The notes: generated by a model from the letters alone, not told the origin. DNA of 64,000 bases from Anderseniella sp963698275 (GCA_963698275.1 CAVOQE010000011.1:127383-191382); one strand, 5' to 3'; positions 1-9,284 are shown, counted from the stretch's first letter. Made by a program: numbers and translations.

Positions 1-757
1 GAGTGCCGCCGATGACCGACATGGTCCACGGGAAACACCAGCCGTTGCAGTGGAACATGGGCAGCGTCCACAGGTAGACGGGATGCTTGGCCATGGAGGC
101 GGTGATGGCATTTCCCTGACCCAGCAGGTAGGCGCCACGGTGATGATAGACCACGCCCTTGGGGTTGCCGGTGGTGCCGGATGTGTAGTTGAGCGAGATG
201 GCATCCCACTCATCATCGGGCATTTTCCATTCATAGTTTTCATCACCCGAAGCGATGAAGGCCTCGTATTCGATGTCGCCGATCATCGGGCCTGACTGTG
301 CAAACTCCGGGTCGTCATAGTCGATGACGAACGGCTTGTCGCCATCCATCATGGTGAGCGCTTCGGCGACCAGAGAAGAGAATTCACGGTCCACGATCAG
401 CACTTTGGTTTCAGCGTGCGACAGGGTGAACGCGATGATCCTGGCATCCAGCCGGGTGTTCATCGTGTTCAATACGCCACCGGTCATGGGCACACCATAG
501 TGAGCCTCCAGCATTGGTGGGGTATTGGCCAGCATGACCGAAACCGTGTCGCCTTTGGTGATGCCTTTGGCGCTCAGTGCCGAGGCCAACTTGCGCGAGC
601 GTGCGTAAAACCGGGTGTAGGTGAAGCGCTGATTGCCATGAACAATTGCAGGATGATCCGGGTATACCCTGGCCGAGCGGGCCAGAAAACTGGTTGGGGT
701 CAGAGGCTGGTAGTTGGCTTCGGTTTTGGCAAGGCCGGTTTCATATGGGCTGGTCAT
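1..757 (-). CDS. acyl-CoA synthetase (AMP-binding), 3' end beyond window
   Basis: Translating the complement from the ATG at 757 gives 252 uninterrupted codons running off the left edge, starting MTSPYETGLAKTEANYQPLT. The reading has the N-terminal lid and core of the ANL superfamily of adenylating enzymes, with the AMP/phosphate-binding loop TSGTTGNPKG at about residues 190-200, followed by a segment typical of medium-chain or methylmercaptopropionate-type ligases (FHCNGWCFPW). The reaction would be ATP-dependent activation of a carboxylic acid to its CoA thioester in the cytosol. The C-terminal AMP-binding domain is outside the window, so the substrate cannot be judged. It is divergent from prpE, another ANL enzyme, across an 893-bp gap. 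Confidence 0.88.
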   Translation of the reverse strand, partial: MTSPYETGLAKTEANYQPLTPTSFLARSARVYPDHPAIVHGNQRFTYTRFYARSRKLASALSAKGITKGDTVSVMLANTPPMLEAHYGVPMTGGVLNTMNTRLDARIIAFTLSHAETKVLIVDREFSSLVAEALTMMDGDKPFVIDYDDPEFAQSGPMIGDIEYEAFIASGDENYEWKMPDDEWDAISLNYTSGTTGNPKGVVYHHRGAYLLGQGNAITASMAKHPVYLWTLPMFHCNGWCFPWTMSVIGGT

Positions 758-1650
758 GGCTGTGTCGGGTCCTGAAAGGGGCGTGGAGTGTCGGTTGATA
801 AGGCTGTCTAGCGTGAAGCAGGCTTACGTGCAATTCAACCACGACCGGCAGATAGCGCCAGTGTGCGGAATTATGAAAATCCTTGCGGCGCGAAAGGTGG
901 AGAAACCTCGCCTTTGACTGTGCCGCAGCATCGGATTTTACCTGATACCGCAGCGCTTTCATCCGGTGAAACCACAGTCTTTGCAACTGAACCAGACGTA
1001 TTTGATGCGCCAGGTCAGGCCATTCGGATAGGCTTGTGACTGACACAGCCACGTCGGGGTTTGCGGTTCAGGACATACAGAACCACGGTCTGGCGGGGTT
1101 CGTTACTGCCCAAACCTGTTTCACTGCAGCCGGAGTGAAGCGATATGTGCAGGCGTCGGTGAACATTGCATCCCTGCCGGTGGGCTTGAGCTGCTCCACC
1201 GGATGCCGGTTTTTCGGCCCTGCCAGACAGTGTTAAGGCTGACGTGTGTCCGCCAGGCTGTGGTGTGCCGGCAGAGCCCCCGCAAACCTGCGCGACAAGG
1301 CTGCCAGGCGCTCGGGTGCAAGCACACCAGGTTGCCGCCATGCAGTCGGGTTCAGTGGTGCTGTGAGGGCGCGCAGGTCCACATTTGATGCCGTGACGGC
1401 GACAAATGCCGCTGAATGCCCGTGCAAAAACGAGCATTCTCGTGCTGTTCAGCCGTATATATGCCCGTCATTCGTCCTCAACGGCACCGTAGAGTTCGTC
1501 CAAAAGGTGAACATCCGGCCGGTATTTGCCGAATATGCTGTCAGCTACGGTAATCGATGACCGGCATACGCCTATTTGGTGTCTTGCAACCAGGGCTGGT
1601 TTGGCCACAATGCTCAAAAATAAACCCGAAATGCAGGGAACGCCGACAAC
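758..1650. other. 893-bp intergenic region, no supported gene
   Basis: This gap separates two divergent acyl-CoA ligase genes. Open frames exist on both strands, but they overlap each other, are rich in Cys, Arg and His, and resemble no family. It should hold the promoters of both ligases. No terminator, repeat copy or RNA structure was recognised. A heavily decayed gene cannot be excluded on the minus strand between about 1000 and 1430. Confidence 0.6.
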
Positions 1651-3558
1651 ATGAAGAGCCGCTATTACGATATTTATGCCGGGTGGAAATCCGATCCGGA
1701 AGGGTTTTGGGCAGATGCCGCCGGCGAGATTGACTGGATCAAACCCTGGGACAAGGTTTTCGACAAGGTCGACGGGCTGGACCGCTGGTTTGTCGGCGCT
1801 GAGTGCAATACCTGCTGGAACTGTGTCGACCGGCACGTTCAGGCAGGGCGCGGTGATCAGGCGGCGATTATCTATGATAGTCCCATTACAGGTGCCAAGC
1901 GCACCTATACCTATGCCCAGTTGCAGGATGAAGTGGCATGCTTTGCGCAGGTGTTGTCTGACAAGGGAGCCGCGCGCGGCGACCGGGTCATTGTCTATAT
2001 GCCCATGGTGCCGGAAGCCGCCATTGCCATGCTGGCATGTGCCCGGATCGGTGCTATTCATTCTGTGGTTTTTGGTGGATTCGCTGCTGCAGAGCTCGCT
2101 ACACGTATCAATGACTGCGATCCAAAGATTATTGTATCATCTTCGTGTGGTATTGAGCCGGGAAGGGTGATTGCCTACAAGCCGTTGCTGGATGAGGCAA
2201 TCGAGCTGGCGGCGTCTAAGCCGATAGGCACAATCGTGCTGCAACGCGAACAGGTTACAGCGGACATGAAGGCCGGTTACGACCATGACTGGCAGGGCGA
2301 GGTTGACGCCGTGCGGGCTGCAGGACGCCATGCTGATTGCGTGCCTGTCAAGGCGACCGACCCACTGTACATTCTATATACCTCCGGTACGACGGGTCAG
2401 CCCAAGGGCGTCGTGCGCGACAATGGCGGGCACATGGTGGCGCTGAAATGGTCAATGTCGGCCATGTATGGAGTGAAGCCGGGTGAGGTTTACTGGGCAG
2501 CGTCAGATGTCGGCTGGGTGGTTGGTCATTCCTACATTGTGTATGCGCCCCTGCTGCATGGCTGCACGACAATCCTGTTTGAAGGAAAGCCGATCGGCAC
2601 TCCCGATGCAGGTACTTTCTGGCGGGTGATTTCCGAACACAAGGCAGTTTGCCTGTTTACGGCGCCCACCGCCTTCCGGGCAATCAAGAAGGAAGATCCG
2701 AAAGGCGAGTTCATCGGCAAGTACGATCTGTCACATTTCCGAACCCTGTTTCTGGCTGGCGAACGCGCGGACCCTGACACAATTGAATGGGCGCAGAATG
2801 TTTTGCAGGTACCGGTGATCGACCACTGGTGGCAGACGGAAACCGGATGGACGATCGCCGGCAATCCGGTCGGCCTTGGCACCTTGCCGGTCAAACTGGG
2901 TTCCCCGGCCGTACCGATGCCTGGTTATGACATTCAGGTTCTGGATGAAGCCGGCCATGAAGTGGCGCGCGGCGAGTTGGGTGCCGTGTGCGTAAAACTG
3001 CCCCTGCCGCCATCCTGCCTGCCGACATTGTGGAATGCGGACGAGCGGTTTCGGGACAGCTACCTGACGGCGTTTCCCGGATATTACGAGACCTCGGATG
3101 CAGGTTTCATGGACGATGAGGGCTATCTGTACATCATGGCGCGCACCGACGACATCATCAATGTTGCCGGTCACCGATTGTCTACCGGTGGCATGGAAGA
3201 GGTGCTTTCATCCCATCCAGATGTTGCAGAATGTGCGGTTGTCGGCGTGGCAGACAAGCTGAAAGGCCAGTTGCCGATTGGTTTTGTCGTGCTGAAAACC
3301 GGTGTCAGTAAAACACCGGCTGATGTCGAGACAGAGTGCGTCAAGCTGGTGCGGGAGAAGATCGGTGCTGTGGCGGCATTGCGCACCGTGATGGTCGTGT
3401 TGCGGTTGCCCAAGACACGCTCCGGAAAAATATTGCGCGCAACTGTACGGTCAATCGCTGACGGGGCCGACTGGAAGATGCCGGCCACGATTGATGATCC
3501 GGCTGTGCTGGATGAATTGACGGAGGCCATGACGGCAAGAAGTGTGGGAAGCCTTTGA
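1651..3558 (+). CDS. prpE: propionyl-CoA synthetase
   Basis: This 635-residue protein begins MKSRYYDIYAGWKSDPEGFW, the characteristic PrpE opening (ACAS_N domain), followed by an AMP-binding domain with the phosphate loop YTSGTTGQPKG at residues 243-253 and a C-terminal domain ending in a PKTRSGKILR motif that carries the lysine typically controlled by acetylation. It converts propionate, ATP and CoA to propionyl-CoA in the cytosol and feeds the methylcitrate or methylmalonyl route. The length matches the family (about 630). The ATG at 1651 follows an AGGGA ribosome site. The stop overlaps the TTG start of the next gene by four bases, so the two are probably cotranscribed. Acetyl-CoA synthetase is the nearest alternative, but the length and N-terminus favour PrpE. 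Confidence 0.93.
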   Translation: MKSRYYDIYAGWKSDPEGFWADAAGEIDWIKPWDKVFDKVDGLDRWFVGAECNTCWNCVDRHVQAGRGDQAAIIYDSPITGAKRTYTYAQLQDEVACFAQVLSDKGAARGDRVIVYMPMVPEAAIAMLACARIGAIHSVVFGGFAAAELATRINDCDPKIIVSSSCGIEPGRVIAYKPLLDEAIELAASKPIGTIVLQREQVTADMKAGYDHDWQGEVDAVRAAGRHADCVPVKATDPLYILYTSGTTGQPKGVVRDNGGHMVALKWSMSAMYGVKPGEVYWAASDVGWVVGHSYIVYAPLLHGCTTILFEGKPIGTPDAGTFWRVISEHKAVCLFTAPTAFRAIKKEDPKGEFIGKYDLSHFRTLFLAGERADPDTIEWAQNVLQVPVIDHWWQTETGWTIAGNPVGLGTLPVKLGSPAVPMPGYDIQVLDEAGHEVARGELGAVCVKLPLPPSCLPTLWNADERFRDSYLTAFPGYYETSDAGFMDDEGYLYIMARTDDIINVAGHRLSTGGMEEVLSSHPDVAECAVVGVADKLKGQLPIGFVVLKTGVSKTPADVETECVKLVREKIGAVAALRTVMVVLRLPKTRSGKILRATVRSIADGADWKMPATIDDPAVLDELTEAMTARSVGSL

Positions 3559-4064
3559 TAAATATAGACTATGTTTGTACGATGGCGCGCTATAACGCAT
3601 GGCAGAACCAGTCGGTTTTTGATGCTGCCGACACACTGGACGAGGCTGCACGCAACCTGGATCGCGGCGCGTTTTTTAAATCCATTCGCGGCACTTTAAG
3701 TCACCTGCTGTGGGGCGATCATATCTGGATGCAGAGGTTTTCCGGCAGCCCGGCTCCTGCGGTTTCCTCGATCGAGGCATCCCCGGACATGACTGTCGAC
3801 TGGAGCGAGTTGAAGCAGCAGCGCACCGCGATGGACCAGGCTATTTCGACCTGGGCACAAAGCCTGGACGCAGCGTGGCTGAAAGATGAACTCACCTGGT
3901 TTTCAGGCTCGGCGAAACGGGAGATAAGCAAGCCTGCGGGCTTTCTGGTCGTGCATTTCTTCAACCATCAGACGCACCATCGAGGCCAGGTTCACGCCAT
4001 GCTGACGGCAGCGGGTGCCAAGCCGGACGACACCGACCTGTTCTATATGGAACTTGCGTCATGA
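3555..4064 (+). CDS. DinB family protein
   Basis: This 169-residue four-helix-bundle protein has the DinB/YfiT layout: an N-terminal MARYNAWQN helix, a LSHLLWGDHIWM segment with a conserved His, and FNHQTHHRGQVHAML near the C-terminus carrying the other putative metal-ligand histidines. Family members are divalent-metal proteins, some acting as thiol-dependent S-transferases; the substrate here is unknown. The start is taken as TTG at 3555, inside the prpE stop region, because the following INIDYVCTMARYN matches the usual distance to the YNxW motif. ATG at 3582 is the alternative and would remove the first nine residues. Translational coupling to prpE is likely, though a functional link to propionate use is not established. 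Confidence 0.85.
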   Translation: MINIDYVCTMARYNAWQNQSVFDAADTLDEAARNLDRGAFFKSIRGTLSHLLWGDHIWMQRFSGSPAPAVSSIEASPDMTVDWSELKQQRTAMDQAISTWAQSLDAAWLKDELTWFSGSAKREISKPAGFLVVHFFNHQTHHRGQVHAMLTAAGAKPDDTDLFYMELAS

Positions 4065-4207
4065 ACCCGCATTTACAGTGAAACGATCTTCAGGTTGCAG
4101 AAACCCTGTTTCGGGCAAGAGCGAAAAACCGCCTGCAGATTTGCGCTTCGTTAACACGGCTTGGTTTAGTGTGACCTGGGGTCATACTCGCGGACGGTTT
4201 TCTTCAT

Positions 4208-5170
4208 ATGCTCGAACAACGCAGCAATACAAACCTGGTCGGCATCATGTGCGTGCTCGGCGGGACGTTCGCACTGGGCATCCAGGACATGATCATCAAG
4301 CTGGTGTCGGGGACCTATCCCCTGCATGAGATCGGTTTTGTACGTTCTGTTTTCGCCATTGTTCTGACGTGTGTGTTTCTGAAAATGGAGGGTGGGTTCA
4401 GGCAACTCAGGTCGAGCCGGCCCGGAACTCATCTGGCGCGCGGTGTGTTGTTGATCTGTGCCAACATGGCCTATTTCATGGGCCTGGCATCGATGCCGCT
4501 TGGCGACGCCGCTGCGATTTTCTTTTCCGCCCCGCTGATCATAACCCTGCTCGCCATTCCGTTCCTGGGAGAGAAAATCGGTCTGCAGCGATGGCTGGCG
4601 GTATCGATAGGCATGATCGGGGTAATTATCATGCTGCGTCCGGGAACTGATGCGATACGGCTGGTCGGGCTTCTGCCCTTGTTTGCAGCTGTGTGTTACG
4701 CCTCCATTCAAATTCTGGCGCGCAAGCTGGGTGCCGTGGAGAACGCATCTGTCATGGCGTTTTATGTGCAGGTTTGCTTTATCGTTTTCTCTCTCGGCTT
4801 CGGCATCGTGTTCGGCTCGGGCTGGATGTCGAGCGGTGACAATGTGACTTTGGACTTTTTGTTCAGGGCCTGGAAGGTGCCGGACGCATTCGGTTTTGCG
4901 ATGATGGCCGCTTGCGGGCTGTTGGTAGGCATTGGCGGTTATCTGCTGTCGCACGCTTACCGTATTGCGCAAGTGCGCACGGTGGCATCGTTCGAGTATG
5001 CCGGCCTGCCGTTTGCCGTGTTGCTGGGCTTTATCGTATGGGGTGATCTGCCGGACAGAATGAGCATTATCGGTATTCTGCTGATTGCCCTGTCAGGATT
5101 GTACGTGTTTTACCGGGAGACCCTGACGCGCAAGCAGGCCATGGTGAAAGAACCGGTCCTGCGCGACTAG
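4208..5170 (+). CDS. EamA/DMT family transporter
   Basis: This 320-residue integral membrane protein has about ten hydrophobic helices arranged as two EamA repeats (roughly residues 12-145 and 155-305), the drug/metabolite transporter fold of the inner membrane. The second repeat ends in GILLIALSGLYVFYRE, typical of the family. Substrates in this family range from amino acids and nucleosides to drugs, and none can be assigned here. It stands alone: the 143-bp gap upstream separates it from the DinB gene, and it converges on trcR across 84 bp without an obvious terminator. Confidence 0.88.
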   Translation: MLEQRSNTNLVGIMCVLGGTFALGIQDMIIKLVSGTYPLHEIGFVRSVFAIVLTCVFLKMEGGFRQLRSSRPGTHLARGVLLICANMAYFMGLASMPLGDAAAIFFSAPLIITLLAIPFLGEKIGLQRWLAVSIGMIGVIIMLRPGTDAIRLVGLLPLFAAVCYASIQILARKLGAVENASVMAFYVQVCFIVFSLGFGIVFGSGWMSSGDNVTLDFLFRAWKVPDAFGFAMMAACGLLVGIGGYLLSHAYRIAQVRTVASFEYAGLPFAVLLGFIVWGDLPDRMSIIGILLIALSGLYVFYRETLTRKQAMVKEPVLRD

Positions 5171-5254
5171 ATCATGGAATTTTCAACTGGATAGCGCCCT
5201 GAATAAGGCGGAAACGCTGCTCAACGCCTGTTGAACAGCTCCGCAGGCAAAACC

Positions 5255-6037
5255 CTATTCTTCCGCCGGTGTTTCGGTCTTCAGGTCTTTCAGCTTGGCG
5301 AACACTGAATCAGCATCCACATCAGCTTCTTCCTCAACCTGCGGCTCGGCCTCTTCCGGCTTGAAGTCCTTGAAGGCTTCATCGGCGTTTGGCGCAGAGG
5401 CGTCTTCTTCAACCGGCGCTGCGGGGGTGTCGGCAATCGTATATGGCGGCGGCACAGTTTCTTCGGCTGGCATGAGGGTGCGGTTCGGCAATGTACCGCC
5501 GGCTTTTTCGACACGCTTGGCTGCCTTGCGCACTGCAAGATCGAGCTCGAGCTGCGAGCAAAGTCCCAATGTCACCGGGTCGACCGGTTTAAGGTTCTGA
5601 CTGTTCCAGTGGGTGCGCTCACGAATGGCATTGATAGTGGTCTTCGTGGTGCCGACCAGCTTCATGACCTGGCTGTCAGCCAGTTCGGGATGATAACGCA
5701 GCAACCAGCTGATTGCATCCGGTCGGTCCTGACGCCGCGACACAGGTGTGTACTTCGGTCCCTTGCGTTTGGCTGCAACAGGCACGATGATTTTCGATTT
5801 GGCCAGCTGCAGTTTGTGGTTCGGGTCCTTTTCGCCGGCCTCGATTTCGTCACGGGTAATCTGGTTGGCCGCAATCGGGTCCATGCCCTTGATGCCGACG
5901 GCAACTTCGCCGTCCGCGATGCCCTTTACTTCGAGTGTGTGCAGTTTGCAGAATTCGCCGATCTGGCTGAACGTCAGTGCAGTGTTGTCGACCAGCCAGA
6001 CGGCAGTGGCTTTCGGCATCAATGGGGTGTCGGACAT
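5255..6037 (-). CDS. trcR: cell-cycle transcriptional regulator TrcR (DUF1013)
   Basis: This 260-residue protein opens MSDTPLMPKATAVWLVDNTA, the hallmark of the DUF1013 family, which is almost confined to Alphaproteobacteria and is named TrcR after its link to cell-cycle transcription. The N-terminal 180 residues carry the conserved part, including an HTH-like stretch (MKLVGTTKTTINAIRERTHW) around residues 125-145. The last 70 residues are acidic, Glu/Ala-rich and probably disordered. An AGGAG site lies just before the ATG. It lies downstream of rraA on the same strand with a 143-bp gap, enough for its own promoter. Confidence 0.92.
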   Translation of the reverse strand: MSDTPLMPKATAVWLVDNTALTFSQIGEFCKLHTLEVKGIADGEVAVGIKGMDPIAANQITRDEIEAGEKDPNHKLQLAKSKIIVPVAAKRKGPKYTPVSRRQDRPDAISWLLRYHPELADSQVMKLVGTTKTTINAIRERTHWNSQNLKPVDPVTLGLCSQLELDLAVRKAAKRVEKAGGTLPNRTLMPAEETVPPPYTIADTPAAPVEEDASAPNADEAFKDFKPEEAEPQVEEEADVDADSVFAKLKDLKTETPAEE

Positions 6038-6171
6038 AAGTGCTCTCCTTCAGAACCTGAGCGGTGGTTCTGCTGATCCAGTGGGATCAATGCTGCTTGG
6101 GATGGCTGGTGTATAAAGCCGATGGAAACTTTACGCAATTGCTGATTTTCCACCGCTCACAGATTACTACA

Positions 6172-6203
6172 TCAAAAGGGTCAATAGTCAGGTCCTTTGG
6201 TAT
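6172..6203. repeat. solo copy of the 32-bp terminal repeat, overlapping the rraA stop
   Basis: This 32-base stretch matches the right arm of the inverted-repeat element at 31728-31759 at 28 of 32 positions and ends in the same CTTTGGTAT. It covers the last codons and the stop of the RraA-family gene, so the terminal residues YTKGPDY are repeat-derived. No second arm was found within several hundred bases. Confidence 0.65.
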
Positions 6204-6846
6204 AAGTCAGGTCGCTGGCCTCACCGGCGGCGCGCTTTGCATAGTGTTCCTCAAAATTCAGCATGTCCATGAGCCCGGTGCCGCGCTCAAACCCGGCAAA
6301 AGCCCTGGTTTCATTGGCCATGATGTTGCGGGCACCGTGTACCAGGGCAGATAATTCCTCTTCGGTTCCGCAAACAACACCGTCTGCATCTGCAAAAACG
6401 ACATCGCCAGGAGAAACGATCACGCCACCGCAGGAGACGGCTATGCCAATGTCGCCAATTGTTTGAATTGTACCGGCAACAGGGTGCACCGCACGGGCAT
6501 AGACCGGCAGGTCGATATCCTGCATGGCGGCTGAATCGCGCACCATGCCGTCCACGATGATGCCGCCCAGCGACTTGCGATGTGCTTCCAGGGCAAACAT
6601 CTCTCCGGCCAATGCCAGGTGACCGCCACGCCCGTCAATGACCAGTACGTCTCCGGCCTCGGCGTCCGCCAGAACGCGCATAACCGTCAGAAAGTCATTG
6701 CGGCAGGACGCAGTCCGGGCGCGTCCTATAAGCTTGCGGCCCGGGTTTATGCGCCTGATACCGGCATCCATGGCACGAATATGCTTGTTGATGTCTGCCA
6801 GCATGGAGGTTTCGAGGTCACAGAGCTGGTCCACAAGTGTGGTCAT
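6181..6846 (-). CDS. RraA family protein (aldolase/decarboxylase-like)
   Basis: This 221-residue cytosolic protein has the RraA fold: an N-terminal helix pair, GDVLVIDGRGGHLALAGEM near residues 64-82, and the GIIVDGMVRD stretch with the conserved Arg and Asp that bind substrate and divalent metal in HMG/CHA aldolases. The family includes true oxaloacetate decarboxylase/4-hydroxy-4-methyl-2-oxoglutarate aldolases and RNase E inhibitors. The retained motif argues for a catalytic role, but the substrate is unknown. The C-terminus YTKGPDY and the stop codon fall inside a dispersed repeat (6172-6203), so the original tail may have been replaced. The upstream cyclase gene is on the same strand with a perfect hairpin between them. 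Confidence 0.85.
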   Translation of the reverse strand: MTTLVDQLCDLETSMLADINKHIRAMDAGIRRINPGRKLIGRARTASCRNDFLTVMRVLADAEAGDVLVIDGRGGHLALAGEMFALEAHRKSLGGIIVDGMVRDSAAMQDIDLPVYARAVHPVAGTIQTIGDIGIAVSCGGVIVSPGDVVFADADGVVCGTEEELSALVHGARNIMANETRAFAGFERGTGLMDMLNFEEHYAKRAAGEASDLTYTKGPDY

Positions 6847-6866
6847 GATATCTACCTTGATGCAAT

Positions 6867-6890
6867 CATCCCGGCGTTAAAGCCGGGATG
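6867..6890 (-). terminator. intercistronic hairpin between cyclase gene and rraA
   Basis: A perfect 9-bp stem (CATCCCGGC / GCCGGGATG) with a six-base loop lies 20 bases after the cyclase stop and 20 bases before the rraA start. There is no T-run on the minus strand, so it is more likely a partial terminator or an mRNA-stabilising structure than a full intrinsic terminator. Confidence 0.5.
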
Positions 6891-6910
6891 GTATTCTGGT
6901 TCGGGTCAGT

Positions 6911-7726
6911 TCAGACCATCGCGAAAATACGGGCAGGCCCGCCGGTGCCGCCACGGTGCTTGGGCGCACCGACGACAAGCGTTGCGCCCTTGGCAGGCAC
7001 GGCATCCAGATTTGCCAGATTTTCAATACCCCAGCGGTTTGTCGGCAGCCAGGCATAGTGGGTGGCGAAGTCGGCAGACTGGCCGAAATCAAGCGACAGC
7101 GTATCGACAGCCATGCCGACAGCGCCGGTCTCCAGCAGCATTTTGGTTGCCTCGATGTGGAACCCGGGGAAATGCATCTTGTTTTCAGCATCTGCGCCAC
7201 GGAACTTGTCACTACCGACGTGCGCTGCCCAGCCGGAATTCATGGCAATACAGGCCTTGTCGGGAATCGGGCCATTGGCGGCAATCCAGGCCTTCACGTC
7301 ATCCGGGGTGACCTGATAATCCACGTTTTCCGCCGCCTTTGCCTTGACGTCGATGACGCACAGCGGGCAGATCAGGTTGGCCAGCGGTATTTCTGCAACC
7401 GACTGGCCATCTTCTGAAAAGTGGAGAGGGGCATCCACATGGGTGCCGGTGTGTTCGTTTACGCGCAGTTCAAACAGGTTGAACCCATTGTCCTTGAACT
7501 TGAATTTCTGATCCGTGAAGAATTGCTGGGCGCCAAAATAGGTCGGGAATTCCTCGTGCAATTCATGGGTCATGTCCTCGACTTTTTCATGTCCCGCAGC
7601 CAGCGCCGGTGCAGACATGGGCGCCGTTACAGCAGCGGCGGCAACACCCGCTGCAGCGGTTTGAAACAGTGCGCGCCGCGACAACATTTTCGCTTTCACA
7701 CTCTCAATTACACATGCATCACACAT
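6911..7726 (-). CDS. cyclase family hydrolase, Tat-exported
   Basis: This 271-residue protein of the cyclase/kynurenine-formamidase-like family carries the metal-binding HTGTHVDAPLHF motif near residues 92-103 and later His residues expected for a Zn or Mn site. Such enzymes hydrolyse amide or ester bonds of small cyclic substrates. The N-terminus has a twin-arginine signal, MLSRRALFQTAAAG, then a hydrophobic stretch and an Ala-x-Ala site, so the mature enzyme should be periplasmic. The start at 7726 keeps an N-terminal extension MCDACVIESVKAK and is preceded by a strong GAGGAGAGG site. The start at 7687 is an alternative. It lies upstream of rraA in the same direction. Confidence 0.85.
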   Translation of the reverse strand: MCDACVIESVKAKMLSRRALFQTAAAGVAAAAVTAPMSAPALAAGHEKVEDMTHELHEEFPTYFGAQQFFTDQKFKFKDNGFNLFELRVNEHTGTHVDAPLHFSEDGQSVAEIPLANLICPLCVIDVKAKAAENVDYQVTPDDVKAWIAANGPIPDKACIAMNSGWAAHVGSDKFRGADAENKMHFPGFHIEATKMLLETGAVGMAVDTLSLDFGQSADFATHYAWLPTNRWGIENLANLDAVPAKGATLVVGAPKHRGGTGGPARIFAMV

Positions 7727-7840
7727 TTAAACCTCTCCTCACTGATTGACCCACAAATCCCGGGCCCAAGGTCCGGAACCCGGCAGCTTAACATCAGTTG
7801 CGCCATAGGCCAGTGGATTTGCCGTGATCCGTGGCCAGCC

Positions 7841-8818
7841 TCAGACTTCCAGAACAATCTTGCCGATGTGTGTCGATGTTTCCATCAGGGCATGCGCCTT
7901 GTCGGCCTGCGCCAGCGGGAAGGTCTTGAACAATTGCGGTTTGACTTTGCCGGCCTCGATCAACGGCCATACGGTTTTCCTCAAAGCATCGGCAATGGCT
8001 GCTTTTTCGGCGGGCGATCGAATGCGCAGGGTGGAGCCGGTCAGTGTCAGGCGCTTCAGCATGACCATCATGAAATCAACTTCTGCCTTTGATCCGTTGA
8101 GGTAGGCAATGTTGACAATGCGACCGTCGCGCGCGGCTGCCTTGATATTGCGCTGAATGTAGTCACCGCCGACCATGTCGAGTATGACGTCGATGCCCTT
8201 CTTGCCGGTCGCCTGTTTCAGCACTTCCACGAAGTCTTCTTCGCGATAGTTGATGGCCCGTTCGGCACCAAGCTCTTCGCAGGCCGCGCACTTGTCGGCA
8301 GAACCTGCCGTTGTGTAGACGGTTGATCCAAGTTGGGACGCGATCTGGATGGCAGTTGTGCCAATACCGGACGAGCCGCCATGCACAAGCAGGCTTTCAC
8401 CGGGTTTCAGGGCGCCGCGTTCAAACACATTGGTCCACACGGTGAAGAAAGTTTCCGGCACGCCGGCTGCCTCGGCCATGGTAAGGCCATCAGGAACCGG
8501 AAGGGCATTGGTTTCGTGGACACTGCAGTACTCGGCATATCCGCCGCCGGCCACCAGGGCGCAGACCTTGTCGCCGGTTTTCCAAAGCGAAGCACCTTCG
8601 CCCAGAGCAACAACTTCACCGGCAATCTCCAGCCCGGGGATTTCTGATGCGCCGGGGGGTGGCGGGTAGGCACCTATTCGCTGCAGGACATCCGGGCGGT
8701 TCACGCCGGCTGCCGCAACCTTGATCAATACCTCGCCGGCACCCGGTGCCGGGGTCGGCATTGTGAGCGGCTTCAGCACATCAGGGCCGCCTGGCGTGGT
8801 TATTTCAATCGCGGTCAT
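7841..8818 (-). CDS. NAD(P)H quinone oxidoreductase, zeta-crystallin/PIG3 type
   Basis: This medium-chain dehydrogenase/reductase of about 325 residues lacks the structural-zinc cysteine cluster. The GroES-like half contains VAAAGVNRPDVLQRIGAYPPPPGAS, characteristic of the PIG3 subfamily; the Rossmann half has the dinucleotide motif VHGGSSGIGTTAIQIA. It reduces quinones or enones with NADPH in the cytosol. The start is placed at 8818 (MTAIEITTPGGPDVL), because the 14 extra residues from the ATG at 8860 are not family-like. It is upstream of the cyclase and rraA genes on the same strand with a 114-bp gap, and divergent from DUF1192. Confidence 0.9.
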   Translation of the reverse strand: MTAIEITTPGGPDVLKPLTMPTPAPGAGEVLIKVAAAGVNRPDVLQRIGAYPPPPGASEIPGLEIAGEVVALGEGASLWKTGDKVCALVAGGGYAEYCSVHETNALPVPDGLTMAEAAGVPETFFTVWTNVFERGALKPGESLLVHGGSSGIGTTAIQIASQLGSTVYTTAGSADKCAACEELGAERAINYREEDFVEVLKQATGKKGIDVILDMVGGDYIQRNIKAAARDGRIVNIAYLNGSKAEVDFMMVMLKRLTLTGSTLRIRSPAEKAAIADALRKTVWPLIEAGKVKPQLFKTFPLAQADKAHALMETSTHIGKIVLEV

Positions 8819-8943
8819 TGAAGAAGGAATACTGGTCACAGCTGTGGGCCTCATATGCAAAGGTTGTCAGGAAATTGCCGGTTAGGCATTATGAAACAAC
8901 TAGTAGTGATGCAAACAGGCGGTTGCAAGCGGAGGTCATTGCC

Positions 8944-9129
8944 ATGGAAGAAGAAATCATCAAGCCGAAAAAACCCGGACCTGCTGTTGGTGAAGACCTC
9001 TCAGAGCTGTCTGTTGAGGAATTGCAGGGGCGGGTGGTGGAGTTCGAGAACGAAATTGTGCGCCTGAAAGCCGAAATTGACGGAAAACAATCCTCAAAAG
9101 TTGCCGCAGACTCGTTTTTCAAACTGTAA
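8944..9129 (+). CDS. DUF1192 family protein
   Basis: This 61-residue small acidic protein is typical of Alphaproteobacteria. It has a disordered N-terminus (EEEIIKPKKPGPAVG), a core LSELSVEELQGRVVEFENEI that is probably a short coiled coil, and the C-terminus AADSFFKL. The start at 8944 is set by GGAGG at 8931-8935, eight bases ahead; the longer frame from 8818 would overlap the divergent gene's start and adds non-conserved sequence. The function of the family is unknown. Confidence 0.85.
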   Translation: MEEEIIKPKKPGPAVGEDLSELSVEELQGRVVEFENEIVRLKAEIDGKQSSKVAADSFFKL

Positions 9130-9284
9130 TGCTGCCCTCCAGGTCAGTTTTATTCCCGAACTAAGTCACTGAACTGAATCGATTATCTAAAAAGTAACCT
9201 GAATGAATTGATTCAATATTGTCCAAAATGAATCACGTTAACCTTTTGGTAAGGATCTGCGGTGCATAGTCATTAATGTAGTCC

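Noticed and set aside
1015..1560. Several open frames of 60-140 codons on both strands between the acyl-CoA ligase and prpE
   Set aside because: They overlap one another, are rich in Cys, His and Arg, have no ribosome sites, and look like no protein family.
4166..4972. 268-codon minus-strand frame opposite the EamA transporter
   Set aside because: It is antisense to a clear membrane protein gene and is rich in His, Gln and Arg, as expected of a shadow frame.
6073..6088. TGATCC/GGATCA hairpin between rraA and trcR
   Set aside because: The stem is only six bases with no T-run, which is common by chance.
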